A DNA stretch of 10,667 nt from Desulfobacterales bacterium (GTDB taxonomy: Bacteria; Desulfobacterota; Desulfobacteria; Desulfobacterales; JAFDCJ01): assembly GCA_029939875.1 (NCBI GenBank), contig JAOZSC010000049.1:1-10667 (forward strand), in the 5' to 3' direction. The stretch's first letter is position 1. Each line of letters begins with the position of its first letter. Shown in pieces: positions 1-7,504 of the stretch. The notes beneath the pieces were generated by a model, which had not been told where the DNA came from, searched no databases, and worked only from the letters and a program-made list of their open reading frames with translations. The translations under genes and the position numbers were made by a program.

Positions 1-405
1 ATAGACGGAAGAAAATGGTACCGCACCGCCGACATCATGTCCATGGATGAAGATGACAACCTGTATTTCGTGGACCGCACGGTGGACACCATCAAGCACA
101 AGGGGTACCGGGTCTCGGCATCGGAGATCGAATCCGTGCTCCAGGAACATCCGGCCGTTATCGCTTCCTGCGTGGTGGGGGTGCCCGACGAAAAGGTGGG
201 CGAACGTATCAAGGCTTACGTGGTGCTCAAAGAAGACATCAAGGGCATCACCGGCTATGAGCTTATCAAGTGGTGCCGGCAGACCCTGGTATCTTACAAG
301 GTACCGCATTACATCGAATTCAGGGACATGCTGCCCAAGTCCAAGGTCGGCAAACTACTGCGCCGCGAAATCCGCAACGAAGAAAAGCGCCGCAAAGAGA
401 CGTAA
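1..405 (+). CDS. Acyl-CoA synthetase / AMP-dependent ligase, C-terminal part (5' end outside window)
   Basis: This is the last 134 codons of an ANL-superfamily adenylate-forming enzyme, probably an acyl-CoA synthetase that activates a carboxylic acid with ATP and transfers it to CoA. The reading frame is open from base 1, so the start lies to the left. Visible core motifs, numbered in the fragment: A7-like WYRTAD (residues 6-11, with Ala where Gly of the usual TGD stands; the ribose-binding Asp is kept), the A8 hinge FVDR (23-26) followed by KGYRVSASEIE, and the A10 motif PKSKVGKLLRRE (112-123) with the catalytic Lys at 118. The C-terminal mobile domain is complete and ends in a charged tail. 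Substrate chain length cannot be judged without the N-terminal domain. The MATE gene downstream faces it tail-to-tail. Confidence 0.93.
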   Translation: MDGRKWYRTADIMSMDEDDNLYFVDRTVDTIKHKGYRVSASEIESVLQEHPAVIASCVVGVPDEKVGERIKAYVVLKEDIKGITGYELIKWCRQTLVSYKVPHYIEFRDMLPKSKVGKLLRREIRNEEKRRKET

Positions 406-462
406 GGTATGCGGTACCTGCCGTCCGAAGTCTCAACAACACGCCGGCCTCAGAGAGCCGAC

Positions 463-483
463 AGCATGGGTCAACACCATGCT
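463..483. repeat. Short hairpin between convergent genes
   Basis: Perfect 7-bp inverted repeat, AGCATGG at 463-469 and CCATGCT at 477-483 around a 7-nt loop. It touches the stop codon of the leftward MATE gene and lies between two converging genes. Neither strand shows a T-run after it, so it is not a classical intrinsic terminator. A weaker 5-bp hairpin (AGGTA / TACCT, 405-419) sits right at the stop of the synthetase. Confidence 0.3.
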
Positions 484-1913
484 CATTCCACCACCCGTCC
501 CAGTCTAGACGGACCGGGTTTGGCAACCGGCACCCGTCGTTCGATCACCCGCATGATCTTCCATTTACCACCGAGAAAACGAAGGTAGAAGGTCATCCCC
601 AGCAAGGTGACATAGGCGGTGGCAAACACCCAGGCCACCATCAGGCCTAATTCGAAGACCACCACCGAAAGATACACCGGAACAATCAGGATGCCCACTG
701 ACAGGGCGATGGTTACCGACATCACGTAACGGGTATCGCCAGCCCCCTTGATGGCCGAGCAAAAGATGATGTTCATGGTGTCAAATACGGAATATACCGC
801 TACAAAGCGCAGTAAAATGACGCTGTAGCGATAAATCTCACCAAAACCCTGTGGGTCTGCCTGCAACGCGAAGGGGGCTACAAAAATATCCGGTACCAGT
901 ACGTAAGCCGCCGCAATGCTGACCATGTAGACAAACGTCATGTGAAACCCCGAATAGACGGCCGACTGGGCCAGATCCGGTTTGTCCGCCCCCATGTACT
1001 GGCCCACCAGCACCGATATGGCGATGCCACATCCGATCATGGGCATAAATGCCAGGGTGTTAATGTTGAAAGCGATATTGGTAGCGGCCAGGCTGGCGGT
1101 TCCCAGGTGGCCCACCACCAGGACAAACCCGGTAAAGCCGGCCATTTCCAGGAAAAATTGCACGCCGGAGGGAAAACCAAAACGCAGCAGGCGCAACAGG
1201 AGATCTTTTTTCAGGCGCCACCCCCGGAGGGTGTGGTAGGTGTTGTCAATTTTGTTGCTGCTCAGCAGGATAAAAAACACCAGCAGGGAAAACATCCCGG
1301 CGACCACCGTGGCAATGGCCGCTCCCCGGATACCCATGGCGGGAAAACCCCAGTGGCCGAAAATCAGGGCATAATCCAGGACCAGGTTGACCACGGTGGT
1401 AAAGATGTTGACCCACATCACGGGCCAGGTTTTGCCCCGGCCGCTGAAAAATCCGGAAAGGGCATAGGATGCGACATAAGCGCCGCCGCCCAGGCACAAA
1501 ATCTCGAAATAGGCCACCTCGTTTTGCTGCACCAGTGGGCTATGACCCACCAGGCTGAATACAGGTCCGGCAAACGGAATGACCGCCAGCAGCACCAGCC
1601 CGCCGAGCAAAGAGATGTAGACTCCCTGCCACAGCACGGGGCCGATGCGGTGGTAGCGTCCGGCACCGTAATACTGGGCCACAAACGTCGTCGCGTAACC
1701 CGCCGTGCCCATGAAGATGCTGACAATGGAAAAATAGAGCATCCCCGCCGGCATGGCCGCCGCAATGGCCTCCGGGGAATACCAGGTCAAGAACATCCGG
1801 TCCACAAAGTGCTGCACCGACCAGGTTGCCGTGCTCAAGACCAACGGTACCGCAACCGCCAGAACTTCCCGGTAACCCCCTGCCCTATTCCATCGCCGCC
1901 TCAGATACTGCAT
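483..1913 (-). CDS. MATE family efflux transporter
   Basis: A 476-aa inner-membrane protein of the multidrug and toxic compound extrusion family, expected to export organic cations or other small molecules in exchange for Na+ or H+. It has about twelve hydrophobic segments and the two-fold internal repeat of the family: FVAQYYGAGR (residues 77-86) is matched by VLVGQYMGAD (301-310), and GFFSGRGKT (154-162) by IKGAGDT (388-394). An acidic residue in the first helix region is present in VDRMFL (37-42). Length is normal for MATE proteins (about 440-480 aa). The ATG at 1911-1913 is preceded on the - strand by AGGA about seven bases upstream, which supports this start. The last 25 or so residues form a polar, basic cytoplasmic tail. 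It is divergent from the M24 gene and shares its upstream region. Substrate cannot be read from the sequence. Confidence 0.94.
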   Translation of the reverse strand: MQYLRRRWNRAGGYREVLAVAVPLVLSTATWSVQHFVDRMFLTWYSPEAIAAAMPAGMLYFSIVSIFMGTAGYATTFVAQYYGAGRYHRIGPVLWQGVYISLLGGLVLLAVIPFAGPVFSLVGHSPLVQQNEVAYFEILCLGGGAYVASYALSGFFSGRGKTWPVMWVNIFTTVVNLVLDYALIFGHWGFPAMGIRGAAIATVVAGMFSLLVFFILLSSNKIDNTYHTLRGWRLKKDLLLRLLRFGFPSGVQFFLEMAGFTGFVLVVGHLGTASLAATNIAFNINTLAFMPMIGCGIAISVLVGQYMGADKPDLAQSAVYSGFHMTFVYMVSIAAAYVLVPDIFVAPFALQADPQGFGEIYRYSVILLRFVAVYSVFDTMNIIFCSAIKGAGDTRYVMSVTIALSVGILIVPVYLSVVVFELGLMVAWVFATAYVTLLGMTFYLRFLGGKWKIMRVIERRVPVAKPGPSRLGRVVE

Positions 1914-1966
1914 TCGTTTTCCTGTCCCATTCGAAAAAAATTACCGCCAAACCATGTCGAGCGGTT

Positions 1967-2047
1967 CTATCACTATCGGCAACAATTAGAAAGGGTGAAG
2001 TCCTGCCGCAAATTAGTACTGGACAAAATTTTCTTCCGATAGTATAG
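1967..2047. repeat. Imperfect inverted repeat in the divergent MATE/M24 promoter region
   Basis: CTATCACTATCGG (1967-1979) and CCGATAGTATAG (2036-2047) are reverse complements except for one extra base in the left arm, giving 12 matched positions around a 56-nt spacer. The right arm overlaps the -10 element of the candidate promoter for the M24 gene. The left arm lies about 55 bases upstream of the MATE start. This placement would suit an operator for a dimeric regulator acting on both genes. A tiny mobile-element remnant is possible, but no flanking target duplication is visible. Confidence 0.4.
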
Positions 2048-2048
2048 C
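2020..2048 (+). promoter_or_regulatory. Candidate sigma70-type promoter for the M24 gene
   Basis: TGGACA (2020-2025), a 17-nt spacer, then TATAGC (2043-2048). This is five of six and four of six matches to the sigma70 consensus. The predicted transcript would start near 2055, after the possible GTG start at 2052, which favours the ATG at 2103 as the real start. The assignment is by eye only. Confidence 0.35.
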
Positions 2049-2102
2049 AAAGTGCCTATTAGCTTGAAATTAATAGCAAACCAATTCATAACAATTGCCA
2101 CA

Positions 2103-3305
2103 ATGGAATCTCTAAACCACTTCAAAGTCCCCGCTTCCGAAATTGAGGCCCGCACACTGAACATCCAGCGGTTGCTGCAACAGGAAAATATCGGCGGGCT
2201 GTTCATTGTCCAGCGGGTGGACCTGTTCTATTTTTCCGGAACCGCCCAAAACGGTTTTATTTATATTCCGGACGAAGGATCGCCCCTTTTGTTTATCAAG
2301 CAGTACCTGCCCCGGGCCCGGCGGGAATCCGAAATCGCTGACATTCTGAAAATAGAGTCGATTAAAGAAATTCCAGGGCTTATCACCGATTTTTTCGGCA
2401 CCCTTCCCGATGTACTGGGATTTGAACTGGACGTGCTGCCCGTCAATGATTTTAATTTTTACCGCCGCCTTTTACCCGCCCAAAAATGGGTCGACGCCTC
2501 TTCCCATATATTGGAGGTCAGGAGGATCAAGTCCGACTGGGAAATCGCCCAGATGGAAAACACGGCCGAAATGACCGCCCGGACCTTTGAATTTATGCGC
2601 ACCGCCCTTCGCCCGGGGCTCACGGAAATGGAATTTAGCGGCATCTTTGAAACCTATGCCCGCAGGCTGGGGCATGCTTCACAACTGCGGGTCAGACACT
2701 ACCAGACCGAAGGCTACCCCTGGCACGTGCTGAGCGGAAAAAGCGGTGCCATGGTGGGACTGCTGGACTCTCCGGCCAGCGGCGAGGGAACCTCGGCGGC
2801 CTTTCCGGTAGGAGCCGGCCCCAAAAAAATCCGTGTGGACGAGCCGGTGATGGTGGATCTGGGATCCGTGCGCAACGGGTATCATATGGATGAAACCCGT
2901 ATGTTTGCCGTTGGGTCCATGCCCAGGCGGGCCATGGAGGCCAGCCTGGCTGCCATTGAGATCCACAACCGCGTCCTGGAAAAAGCACGCCCGGGGATAA
3001 CCGTGGGGGAATTGTTTGACTATTCGGCGGCACTGGCAAAATCCCTGGGATATGCAACGCCGTATCTGGGGATACCGGGGTACAAGGTGACCTTTATCGG
3101 CCATGGGATCGGCCTGGAATTGATCGAACCGCACATCATCGCCCACAACCGAAAAGACCGCCTGGAAGCCGGAATGACTTTTGCCCTGGAACCGAAAATG
3201 GTTTATGAAAACCAATTTGCCGTCGGCATCGAGAGCGTTTTTGTGGTCACGACCACCGGCGTACGTTTGATCAGCAAGGTACCGGTGGAGGTGTTCGTGT
3301 GTTAA
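2103..3305 (+). CDS. M24 family metallopeptidase (Xaa-Pro peptidase / creatinase fold)
   Basis: A 400-aa cytoplasmic protein with an N-terminal creatinase-like domain (about residues 10-135) and a C-terminal pita-bread metallopeptidase domain. Family members mostly cleave Xaa-Pro peptides using two metal ions. All five metal ligands are present: Asp252 in MVDLG, Asp263 in MDETR, His334 in GHGIG, Glu363 in ALEPKM and Glu377 in GIES. The second active-site His, seven residues after the metal His in prolidase and aminopeptidase P, is Ile341 here (GHGIGLELIEP), so ordinary Xaa-Pro activity is uncertain. I chose ATG 2103; a GTG at 2052 would add 17 residues. Neither start has a clear ribosome binding site, but the extra residues do not look like family sequence and would lie before the predicted transcript start. 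It is followed by the Ade-like gene on the same strand. Confidence 0.9.
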   Translation: MESLNHFKVPASEIEARTLNIQRLLQQENIGGLFIVQRVDLFYFSGTAQNGFIYIPDEGSPLLFIKQYLPRARRESEIADILKIESIKEIPGLITDFFGTLPDVLGFELDVLPVNDFNFYRRLLPAQKWVDASSHILEVRRIKSDWEIAQMENTAEMTARTFEFMRTALRPGLTEMEFSGIFETYARRLGHASQLRVRHYQTEGYPWHVLSGKSGAMVGLLDSPASGEGTSAAFPVGAGPKKIRVDEPVMVDLGSVRNGYHMDETRMFAVGSMPRRAMEASLAAIEIHNRVLEKARPGITVGELFDYSAALAKSLGYATPYLGIPGYKVTFIGHGIGLELIEPHIIAHNRKDRLEAGMTFALEPKMVYENQFAVGIESVFVVTTTGVRLISKVPVEVFVC

Positions 3306-3309
3306 TGAG

Positions 3310-3363
3310 TTGATTGGGTTGATTGGGTTGAAGCGAGTATCAACAAGATCCTGTAAATCCTGT
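3310..3363 (+). repeat. Two adjacent 9-nt-period direct repeats in the M24/deaminase spacer
   Basis: TTGATTGGG occurs twice in tandem (3310-3318, 3319-3327) and continues with TTGA. After a 16-nt gap, ATCCTGT recurs at 3348-3354 and 3357-3363, again with a 9-nt step. The next 85 bases up to the deaminase start are AT-rich and include a TATATAAAA stretch. They carry a purine-rich AAGGAAG about 15 bases before the ATG, which is far for a ribosome binding site. No convincing -35/-10 pair was found. The ATCCTGTAAATCCTGTCTAA type of sequence resembles low-complexity intergenic repeats seen in environmental bacterial genomes, recalled rather than searched. Confidence 0.6.
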
Positions 3364-3449
3364 CTAATTTTACTTTATATAAAAGCGAATCCATTCATTT
3401 TTTATTTTTAGCCTACAAAGCATTCACTAAAGGAAGATAATAAACAACA

Positions 3450-5231
3450 ATGACAAAAATAGGAACTCTGAAACCCAAGACCCCTCTGGAAATGCAGCAG
3501 TTAATCAAGGTGGCACTGGGTGAAGAAAAAGCGGACCTGGTGGTTACCAATGCCAGCATCGTTAATGTCTACACGGGCGAAATCCTGAAAGACCACGGGA
3601 TTGCCGTCAAGGGAAAATGGATTGCCTATGTGGGGCCAAACTGGCAGGACGCTTTCGGGCCCCGGACCGAGGTCATCGACGCCGACGGCCGCATCGTTAT
3701 CCCCGGCCTGATTGACGGGCATACCCATATCGCCTGGATGTTTACAGCCGCCGAATTTTTAAAACACGTGATCCCCGGGGGCACCACCACGGTGGTCACC
3801 GAAACCCTGGAACCCTATCCCGTCTGCGGAGTTGACGGGGTCATTGATTTTCTGGAATCTTTAAAGGACCAGCCCATCAAAATTCTGGCCACCGCCCCGG
3901 CGGTGGTCTCCATCAGCAGCGCGGCTCGCGGCATCACCCGGCAAGACCTGGCAAAAATCCTGGAAAGAGACGATATCATCGGTCTCGGTGAAAGCTACTG
4001 GCAGTCCATATTGCAATATCCTGACCAGATATTGCCACGGTATGAACAAACCCTGGCGTCCGGCAAAACCCTTGAGGGACATTCTGCCGGCGCACGCGAC
4101 AAAAAACTGGCCGCCTACGTTGCCGCCGGAATTTCTTCCTGTCATGAACCGATCACGGCCAGCCAGGTACTGGAACGGCTGCGGCTGGGGCTGCACATCA
4201 TGGTTCGCGAAGGCAGCATCCGCCGGGACCTGGAAGAAATTGCCAAAATCAGGGAAACCGGCATTGATCTGCGACGCCTGATCCTGTCCACCGATGGGGT
4301 GGAGCCCGGGGATCTGCTGGAAAAAGGCTACATGGAATATGTGCTTCAAAAGGCGATTGATTACGGGTTTGATCCCGTGGCCGCCGTTCAGATGGCCACC
4401 TTGAACGTGGCCGAACATTTTTCCCTGGACGGGTTGATCGGAGGAATTGCCCCCGGACGTTATGCCGACCTGGTCATTATTCCCGATATCCGAACCATCG
4501 ACGCCCGGGTGGTCATCAGCAACGGCCGGGTGGTGGCCCGCAACCGTCAGCTTGAGGTACCGCCCCGCGGGCACGTATTTAGCGCCGAAAATATGAACAG
4601 CGTTAAACTGCCCCGGGACATGGCGCCTGCAGATTTTATCATCCGCGCTAATCCTGTGCCCCATCGGGTTGACGTGCGGGTCATCGACATGGTCACCGAC
4701 CTGGTGACCGCCCCGCTGGACATGCAATGGCCCGTGACTGATGGACAGCTTAAAATCGATGCGGATCAGGATATTGTCAAGGTCGCCGCCATTGACCGCA
4801 CCCACCAACCCGGCAAAATACAGGCCGGTCTGATCAAGGGCTTCGGCATAAAATCCGGCGCCATGGCCTGCAGTGCCGCCTGGGATACATCGGATATCAT
4901 TGTGGTCGGTGTCGATGACACCGACATGGCGGCTGCCGTCAACCGCATCCGCGCGCTGCAGGGTGGCGCCGTAGTTTGCGAAAACGAAAAAATCCTGGCC
5001 GAATTGGCGCTGCCGGTTTTCGGGATCATGTCTGATCTACCGGTTGAAACCATCGCCGGCAGCCTTGAGGCGATCAAAAAAACCGCTGCCGGCCTGGGAG
5101 TTGCCTTTCCCAATCCCCTGCTGACCTTAATTACCCTCACCGGGGCGGCGATTCCATACCTGCGAATCTGTGAAGAAGGGCTGGTGAATCTAAAAGATGG
5201 CCGGACGCTGTCTTTCCAAAAAAATTCTTAA
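3450..5231 (+). CDS. Adenine deaminase-family amidohydrolase (divergent Ade-like protein)
   Basis: A 593-aa protein, close in length to E. coli Ade (about 588 aa), with the whole Ade architecture: N-terminal beta-sandwich part, amidohydrolase barrel and the C-terminal adenine deaminase domain. Classical Ade converts adenine to hypoxanthine and ammonia with a binuclear metal centre. Barrel metal ligands can be placed: HTH (His91, His93), Glu181 in GLGES, His211 in EGHSAG, His232 in CHE and Asp282 in STDG. Family signatures are also clear in MVREGS (251-256), APGRYADLV (334-342) and GFGIKSGA (464-471). However, the usual DPHE motif is TETLE (117-121), HIHIESS is HTHIAWM (91-97), TDD is TDG, and the C-terminal HDSHN is WDTSD (478-482). 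Adenine may therefore not be the substrate. It could share transcription with the M24 gene, 144 nt upstream. Confidence 0.85.
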   Translation: MTKIGTLKPKTPLEMQQLIKVALGEEKADLVVTNASIVNVYTGEILKDHGIAVKGKWIAYVGPNWQDAFGPRTEVIDADGRIVIPGLIDGHTHIAWMFTAAEFLKHVIPGGTTTVVTETLEPYPVCGVDGVIDFLESLKDQPIKILATAPAVVSISSAARGITRQDLAKILERDDIIGLGESYWQSILQYPDQILPRYEQTLASGKTLEGHSAGARDKKLAAYVAAGISSCHEPITASQVLERLRLGLHIMVREGSIRRDLEEIAKIRETGIDLRRLILSTDGVEPGDLLEKGYMEYVLQKAIDYGFDPVAAVQMATLNVAEHFSLDGLIGGIAPGRYADLVIIPDIRTIDARVVISNGRVVARNRQLEVPPRGHVFSAENMNSVKLPRDMAPADFIIRANPVPHRVDVRVIDMVTDLVTAPLDMQWPVTDGQLKIDADQDIVKVAAIDRTHQPGKIQAGLIKGFGIKSGAMACSAAWDTSDIIVVGVDDTDMAAAVNRIRALQGGAVVCENEKILAELALPVFGIMSDLPVETIAGSLEAIKKTAAGLGVAFPNPLLTLITLTGAAIPYLRICEEGLVNLKDGRTLSFQKNS

Positions 5232-5249
5232 TATACGACGTGTTGCTGG

Positions 5250-5276
5250 AGATGAATAGCGACACCCGTTTCATCT
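5250..5276. terminator. Possible hairpin between convergent deaminase and ATC-hydrolase genes
   Basis: AGATGAA (5250-5256) and TTCATCT (5270-5276) form a perfect 7-bp inverted repeat with a 13-nt loop in the 44-nt gap between two converging genes. Its position suits a shared terminator, but the stem is AT-rich and no T-run follows on either strand, so termination is only a guess. Confidence 0.25.
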
Positions 5277-5803
5277 TAGGGCTTCATTCGGTAGCGAAAA
5301 TCACAGCAGGCAGCGCCTTCCATGATGGTCTGGGACCTTTCCAGCGACACATCCGGGTTAAATCCCCGGATCAGTGAAAAATCCCGGGCACATGACAGGG
5401 TCGTGCCAAACTCACGAATTCCCAGTTTCTCGTAAAGCTCTGCATAACGGCAGCGTGTCACGTTAAAGGACAGAACATCATCGCTTTGTTCGAGCACTTC
5501 GATTTCCAGGGCGTTGTCCATGGTCCAAAACTGCAGGGACTGCCTAAATTTCTCAAAGGAATTACCCCCCATGAGGGCGGCCAACTCGGCCCCCTGCTTT
5601 TCGGCAATCTCGATGACGGTGCGGCGCATCACCGCCAGTACCTGGTCGCGCCCGAATTGCCGGCCCAGGGCATCCAGCATGGGTGCCAGAATGCGTGCTT
5701 CAACTTCACGCCGCGTCAGCACGCCGATTTTTTCATTAAGGATGTCCGGCAGCTCCTGTTTTCCTGTTGGCGTCTGAATCTGTTCTTGTGTTTCATCGTG
5801 CAT
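5276..5803 (-). CDS. L-2-amino-thiazoline-4-carboxylic acid (ATC) hydrolase family protein
   Basis: A 175-aa soluble protein matching the ATC hydrolase family, whose namesake opens the ring of L-2-amino-thiazoline-4-carboxylate on the bacterial route to cysteine. The conserved C-terminal half is recognisable: [16 protein letters not shown] (113-128), TTLSCARD (134-141), [14 protein letters not shown] (147-160) and [10 protein letters not shown] (162-171). Conserved Cys118, Cys138, Cys166 and Cys167, with Asp141 and Asp168, are the likely functional residues. The first 25 residues are polar and variable, then a helical region follows. The start is supported by GAAAGG nine bases before the ATG on the - strand. 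Most family members in anaerobes have not been tested, so the thiazoline substrate is only the family name here. It stands alone and converges on the Ade-like gene. Confidence 0.82.
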   Translation of the reverse strand: MHDETQEQIQTPTGKQELPDILNEKIGVLTRREVEARILAPMLDALGRQFGRDQVLAVMRRTVIEIAEKQGAELAALMGGNSFEKFRQSLQFWTMDNALEIEVLEQSDDVLSFNVTRCRYAELYEKLGIREFGTTLSCARDFSLIRGFNPDVSLERSQTIMEGAACCDFRYRMKP

Positions 5804-6138
5804 GGTAAACGACCTTTCTTTTTTTGTATGCGGATCAGGTTCGGCTTTTACCCCAAAACCTGTTTCATCGCAAGCCGTAAGCTCTCAAAAAACCAGAATA
5901 CCCTGGAACCAATGGCGCGTCACTGTCCATTTGGACAAACAGGCCATTGCATCGGTTGCCTGAGCTGCAACGTGGTAAAAGGATAAACTTTCTTGCCCCT
6001 TTACAAGCGCCGACCAGTTGTTTTATATAAGGTAAACGTACTGGGCTCAGGCGCAACAAACGCAAACTGTCAAAGACGCCAGACTTGTTCGCAAATACGA
6101 TAACACATAAAAAAACTCACCGCTAAATTTCAGCAAAC
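5804..6138. other. 335-nt non-coding stretch with two hairpins, between divergent genes
   Basis: This is the shared upstream region of the leftward ATC-hydrolase-like gene and the rightward glycosidase-family gene. Two stem-loops lie next to each other. The first is nested: outer CAATGGC (5910-5916) with GCCATTG (5943-5949), inner TGTCC (5924-5928) with GGACA (5933-5937). The second is GTTGC (5955-5959) with GCAAC (5967-5971). A 24-codon Cys-rich reading frame (5912-5986) overlaps them. No strong promoter could be assigned for either gene: the best - strand candidate, TTGCGA-17-TAAAAG, is weak, and the + strand side has AT-rich stretches only. There is no clear Shine-Dalgarno before 6139. Confidence 0.5.
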
Positions 6139-7014
6139 ATGAAATATCTACTGAAACCCATCCTATTTTATCTTCTGGTTGCCATGATACCAGCCGTTGC
6201 CGGTGCCGGTCAACAGGAGCAGAATCCAACGAAAACTGTCGGTTCCAATGGACAGTGGCAGCGCCTGTCCGTCGGCCTCGAACTGGGTGTTTTCCGTTCG
6301 CCGCAGCCTTCCGAAATCGGGGATTCCAAAATCCGGATCTTGAGAATTGACCCGCAGCGCTACAAATTGCGATTGCTCAACGCTTCGGCCTTTAAAAACG
6401 GCCGCGCCCTGACTGCAAGGGACTGGTGCCGTCGTTACGGCCTTACGGCCGCTATTAATGCCAGCATGTATCAGGTCGATTATAAAGCCAGTGTCTCCCT
6501 GATGCGCACCCGGGGCCACGTTAACAATCCAAGACTATCCAGAGATATGACCATCCTGGCCTTTGACCGGTTGGATACTGAAATTCCGCCGGTAAAAATT
6601 ATCGACCGCCAGTGCGATGATTTCAAAATATGGAGGCGTAAATACGGCACCCTGGTCCAGAGTATTCGCATGATTTCATGCACCGGTGAAAACGTCTGGC
6701 GCCAGCAGACCGGCAAGTGGAGCACGGCGGCCATCGCCATGGATCATCAGGACCGGGTTTTGTTTATCCATTGCGGATCGCCGTTTAGCACCCACGATCT
6801 GATCGATATCCTCACGGCGCTGCCACTTGGTATTTCCCGGGCCATGTATACCGAAGGTGGACCCCAGGCGCAGCTATATATAAAAAGCGCCCCGCACGAA
6901 TATGAATTCGCCGGCGCCTACCAGCTGGATATCCGGCAAAACAGCAAGGCGCTGTTTTCCTCACCGATTCCAAATGTGGTGGGCATTGTACCGCTGCCCG
7001 GCCTTCATAAATAG
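6139..7014 (+). CDS. Exported phosphodiester glycosidase (NAGPA-domain) family protein
   Basis: A 291-aa protein with an N-terminal signal sequence: Lys at 2 and 6, a hydrophobic core over about residues 7-20, and an Ala-Gly-Ala site near 21-23. It should act outside the inner membrane. The rest resembles the phosphodiester glycosidase domain named after mammalian NAGPA, which removes N-acetylglucosamine from a phosphodiester; bacterial substrates are largely unknown. Recognisable blocks are AINASMYQ (105-112, where AINGGFF-like sequence is common), WSTAAIAMD (194-202) and MYTEGGPQAQLYI (236-248), which stands in the place of the usual DGGGS block. The DGG aspartate is Glu239 here and the Ser is missing, so activity or specificity may differ. 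No Shine-Dalgarno is visible before the ATG. The lipoprotein gene begins 22 nt downstream and probably shares its transcript. Confidence 0.8.
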   Translation: MKYLLKPILFYLLVAMIPAVAGAGQQEQNPTKTVGSNGQWQRLSVGLELGVFRSPQPSEIGDSKIRILRIDPQRYKLRLLNASAFKNGRALTARDWCRRYGLTAAINASMYQVDYKASVSLMRTRGHVNNPRLSRDMTILAFDRLDTEIPPVKIIDRQCDDFKIWRRKYGTLVQSIRMISCTGENVWRQQTGKWSTAAIAMDHQDRVLFIHCGSPFSTHDLIDILTALPLGISRAMYTEGGPQAQLYIKSAPHEYEFAGAYQLDIRQNSKALFSSPIPNVVGIVPLPGLHK

Positions 7015-7036
7015 TTATGACAGCGGAGGAATAAAA

Positions 7037-7453
7037 ATGAAACTAAGTATGGTGTTATCAACGGCGATGCTTCTGGTTGTCCTGGCAGGATGCTCCGGCG
7101 CCATGAAAGGGGTTATCCGGCGGGATGCGAGAAGAATCGAGATCACCTATACGGACACCCGGGTCGGAAAGGCCATTTTACAAACTGTGCTGCCGGGTGG
7201 GGAACGCTTTGAGGGCAAGCTGACCAAACCAGGAGATCCGGCATCCACCACGGGGGCTACCGCCGGGGCCGCAGCCTTAAATTTTGAGGCCGTTGATGGG
7301 ATCAGGGGAAACGCGGAGGCTGTGCTCGTCGGCGACAGGGGTGATTTCATGAAATGTCGGCTCCGGCTTTCTGACACCATCATCGGGCTTTCCGGCGGAG
7401 GATCTGGAATCTGCCAGTTGACCGACGGGCGGGTCATTGACGTATTCTTTTAA
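7037..7453 (+). CDS. Small lipoprotein of unknown function
   Basis: A 138-aa protein with a short charged N-terminus, a hydrophobic segment and a lipobox VLAGC with Cys19 as the lipidated residue, so it should be anchored in the inner or outer membrane. The mature part begins with a basic stretch (RRDARR) and is otherwise rich in Gly, Thr and Val with beta-strand character; one further Cys pair (Cys111 and Cys130 approximately) could form a disulfide. I recognise no domain. The start is well defined by GGAGGA six bases before the ATG. An in-frame extension upstream exists but overlaps the preceding gene and lacks such a site. Spacing of 22 nt from the glycosidase-family gene suggests one operon and perhaps a shared envelope role. 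Confidence 0.85.
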   Translation: MKLSMVLSTAMLLVVLAGCSGAMKGVIRRDARRIEITYTDTRVGKAILQTVLPGGERFEGKLTKPGDPASTTGATAGAAALNFEAVDGIRGNAEAVLVGDRGDFMKCRLRLSDTIIGLSGGGSGICQLTDGRVIDVFF

Positions 7454-7504
7454 TATTTTCGGCTTTGTATAAAAATCATAAACCTTGTATCCAGAGGGAT
7501 CATA

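Noticed and set aside
942..2042. Open + strand frame of 366 codons opposite the MATE gene
   Set aside because: It is antisense to a clear MATE protein, is very rich in His, Gln, Gly and Arg, and shows no domain; it is a by-product of GC-rich codon use.
2052..2102. GTG-initiated N-terminal extension of the M24 protein
   Set aside because: No ribosome binding site, sequence unlike the family N-terminus, and the candidate promoter would start transcription after this codon.
3861..4808. Open - strand frame of 315 codons opposite the Ade-like gene
   Set aside because: Composition is dominated by Gly, His, Gln and Asp with no recognisable family, while the + strand frame is a clear amidohydrolase.
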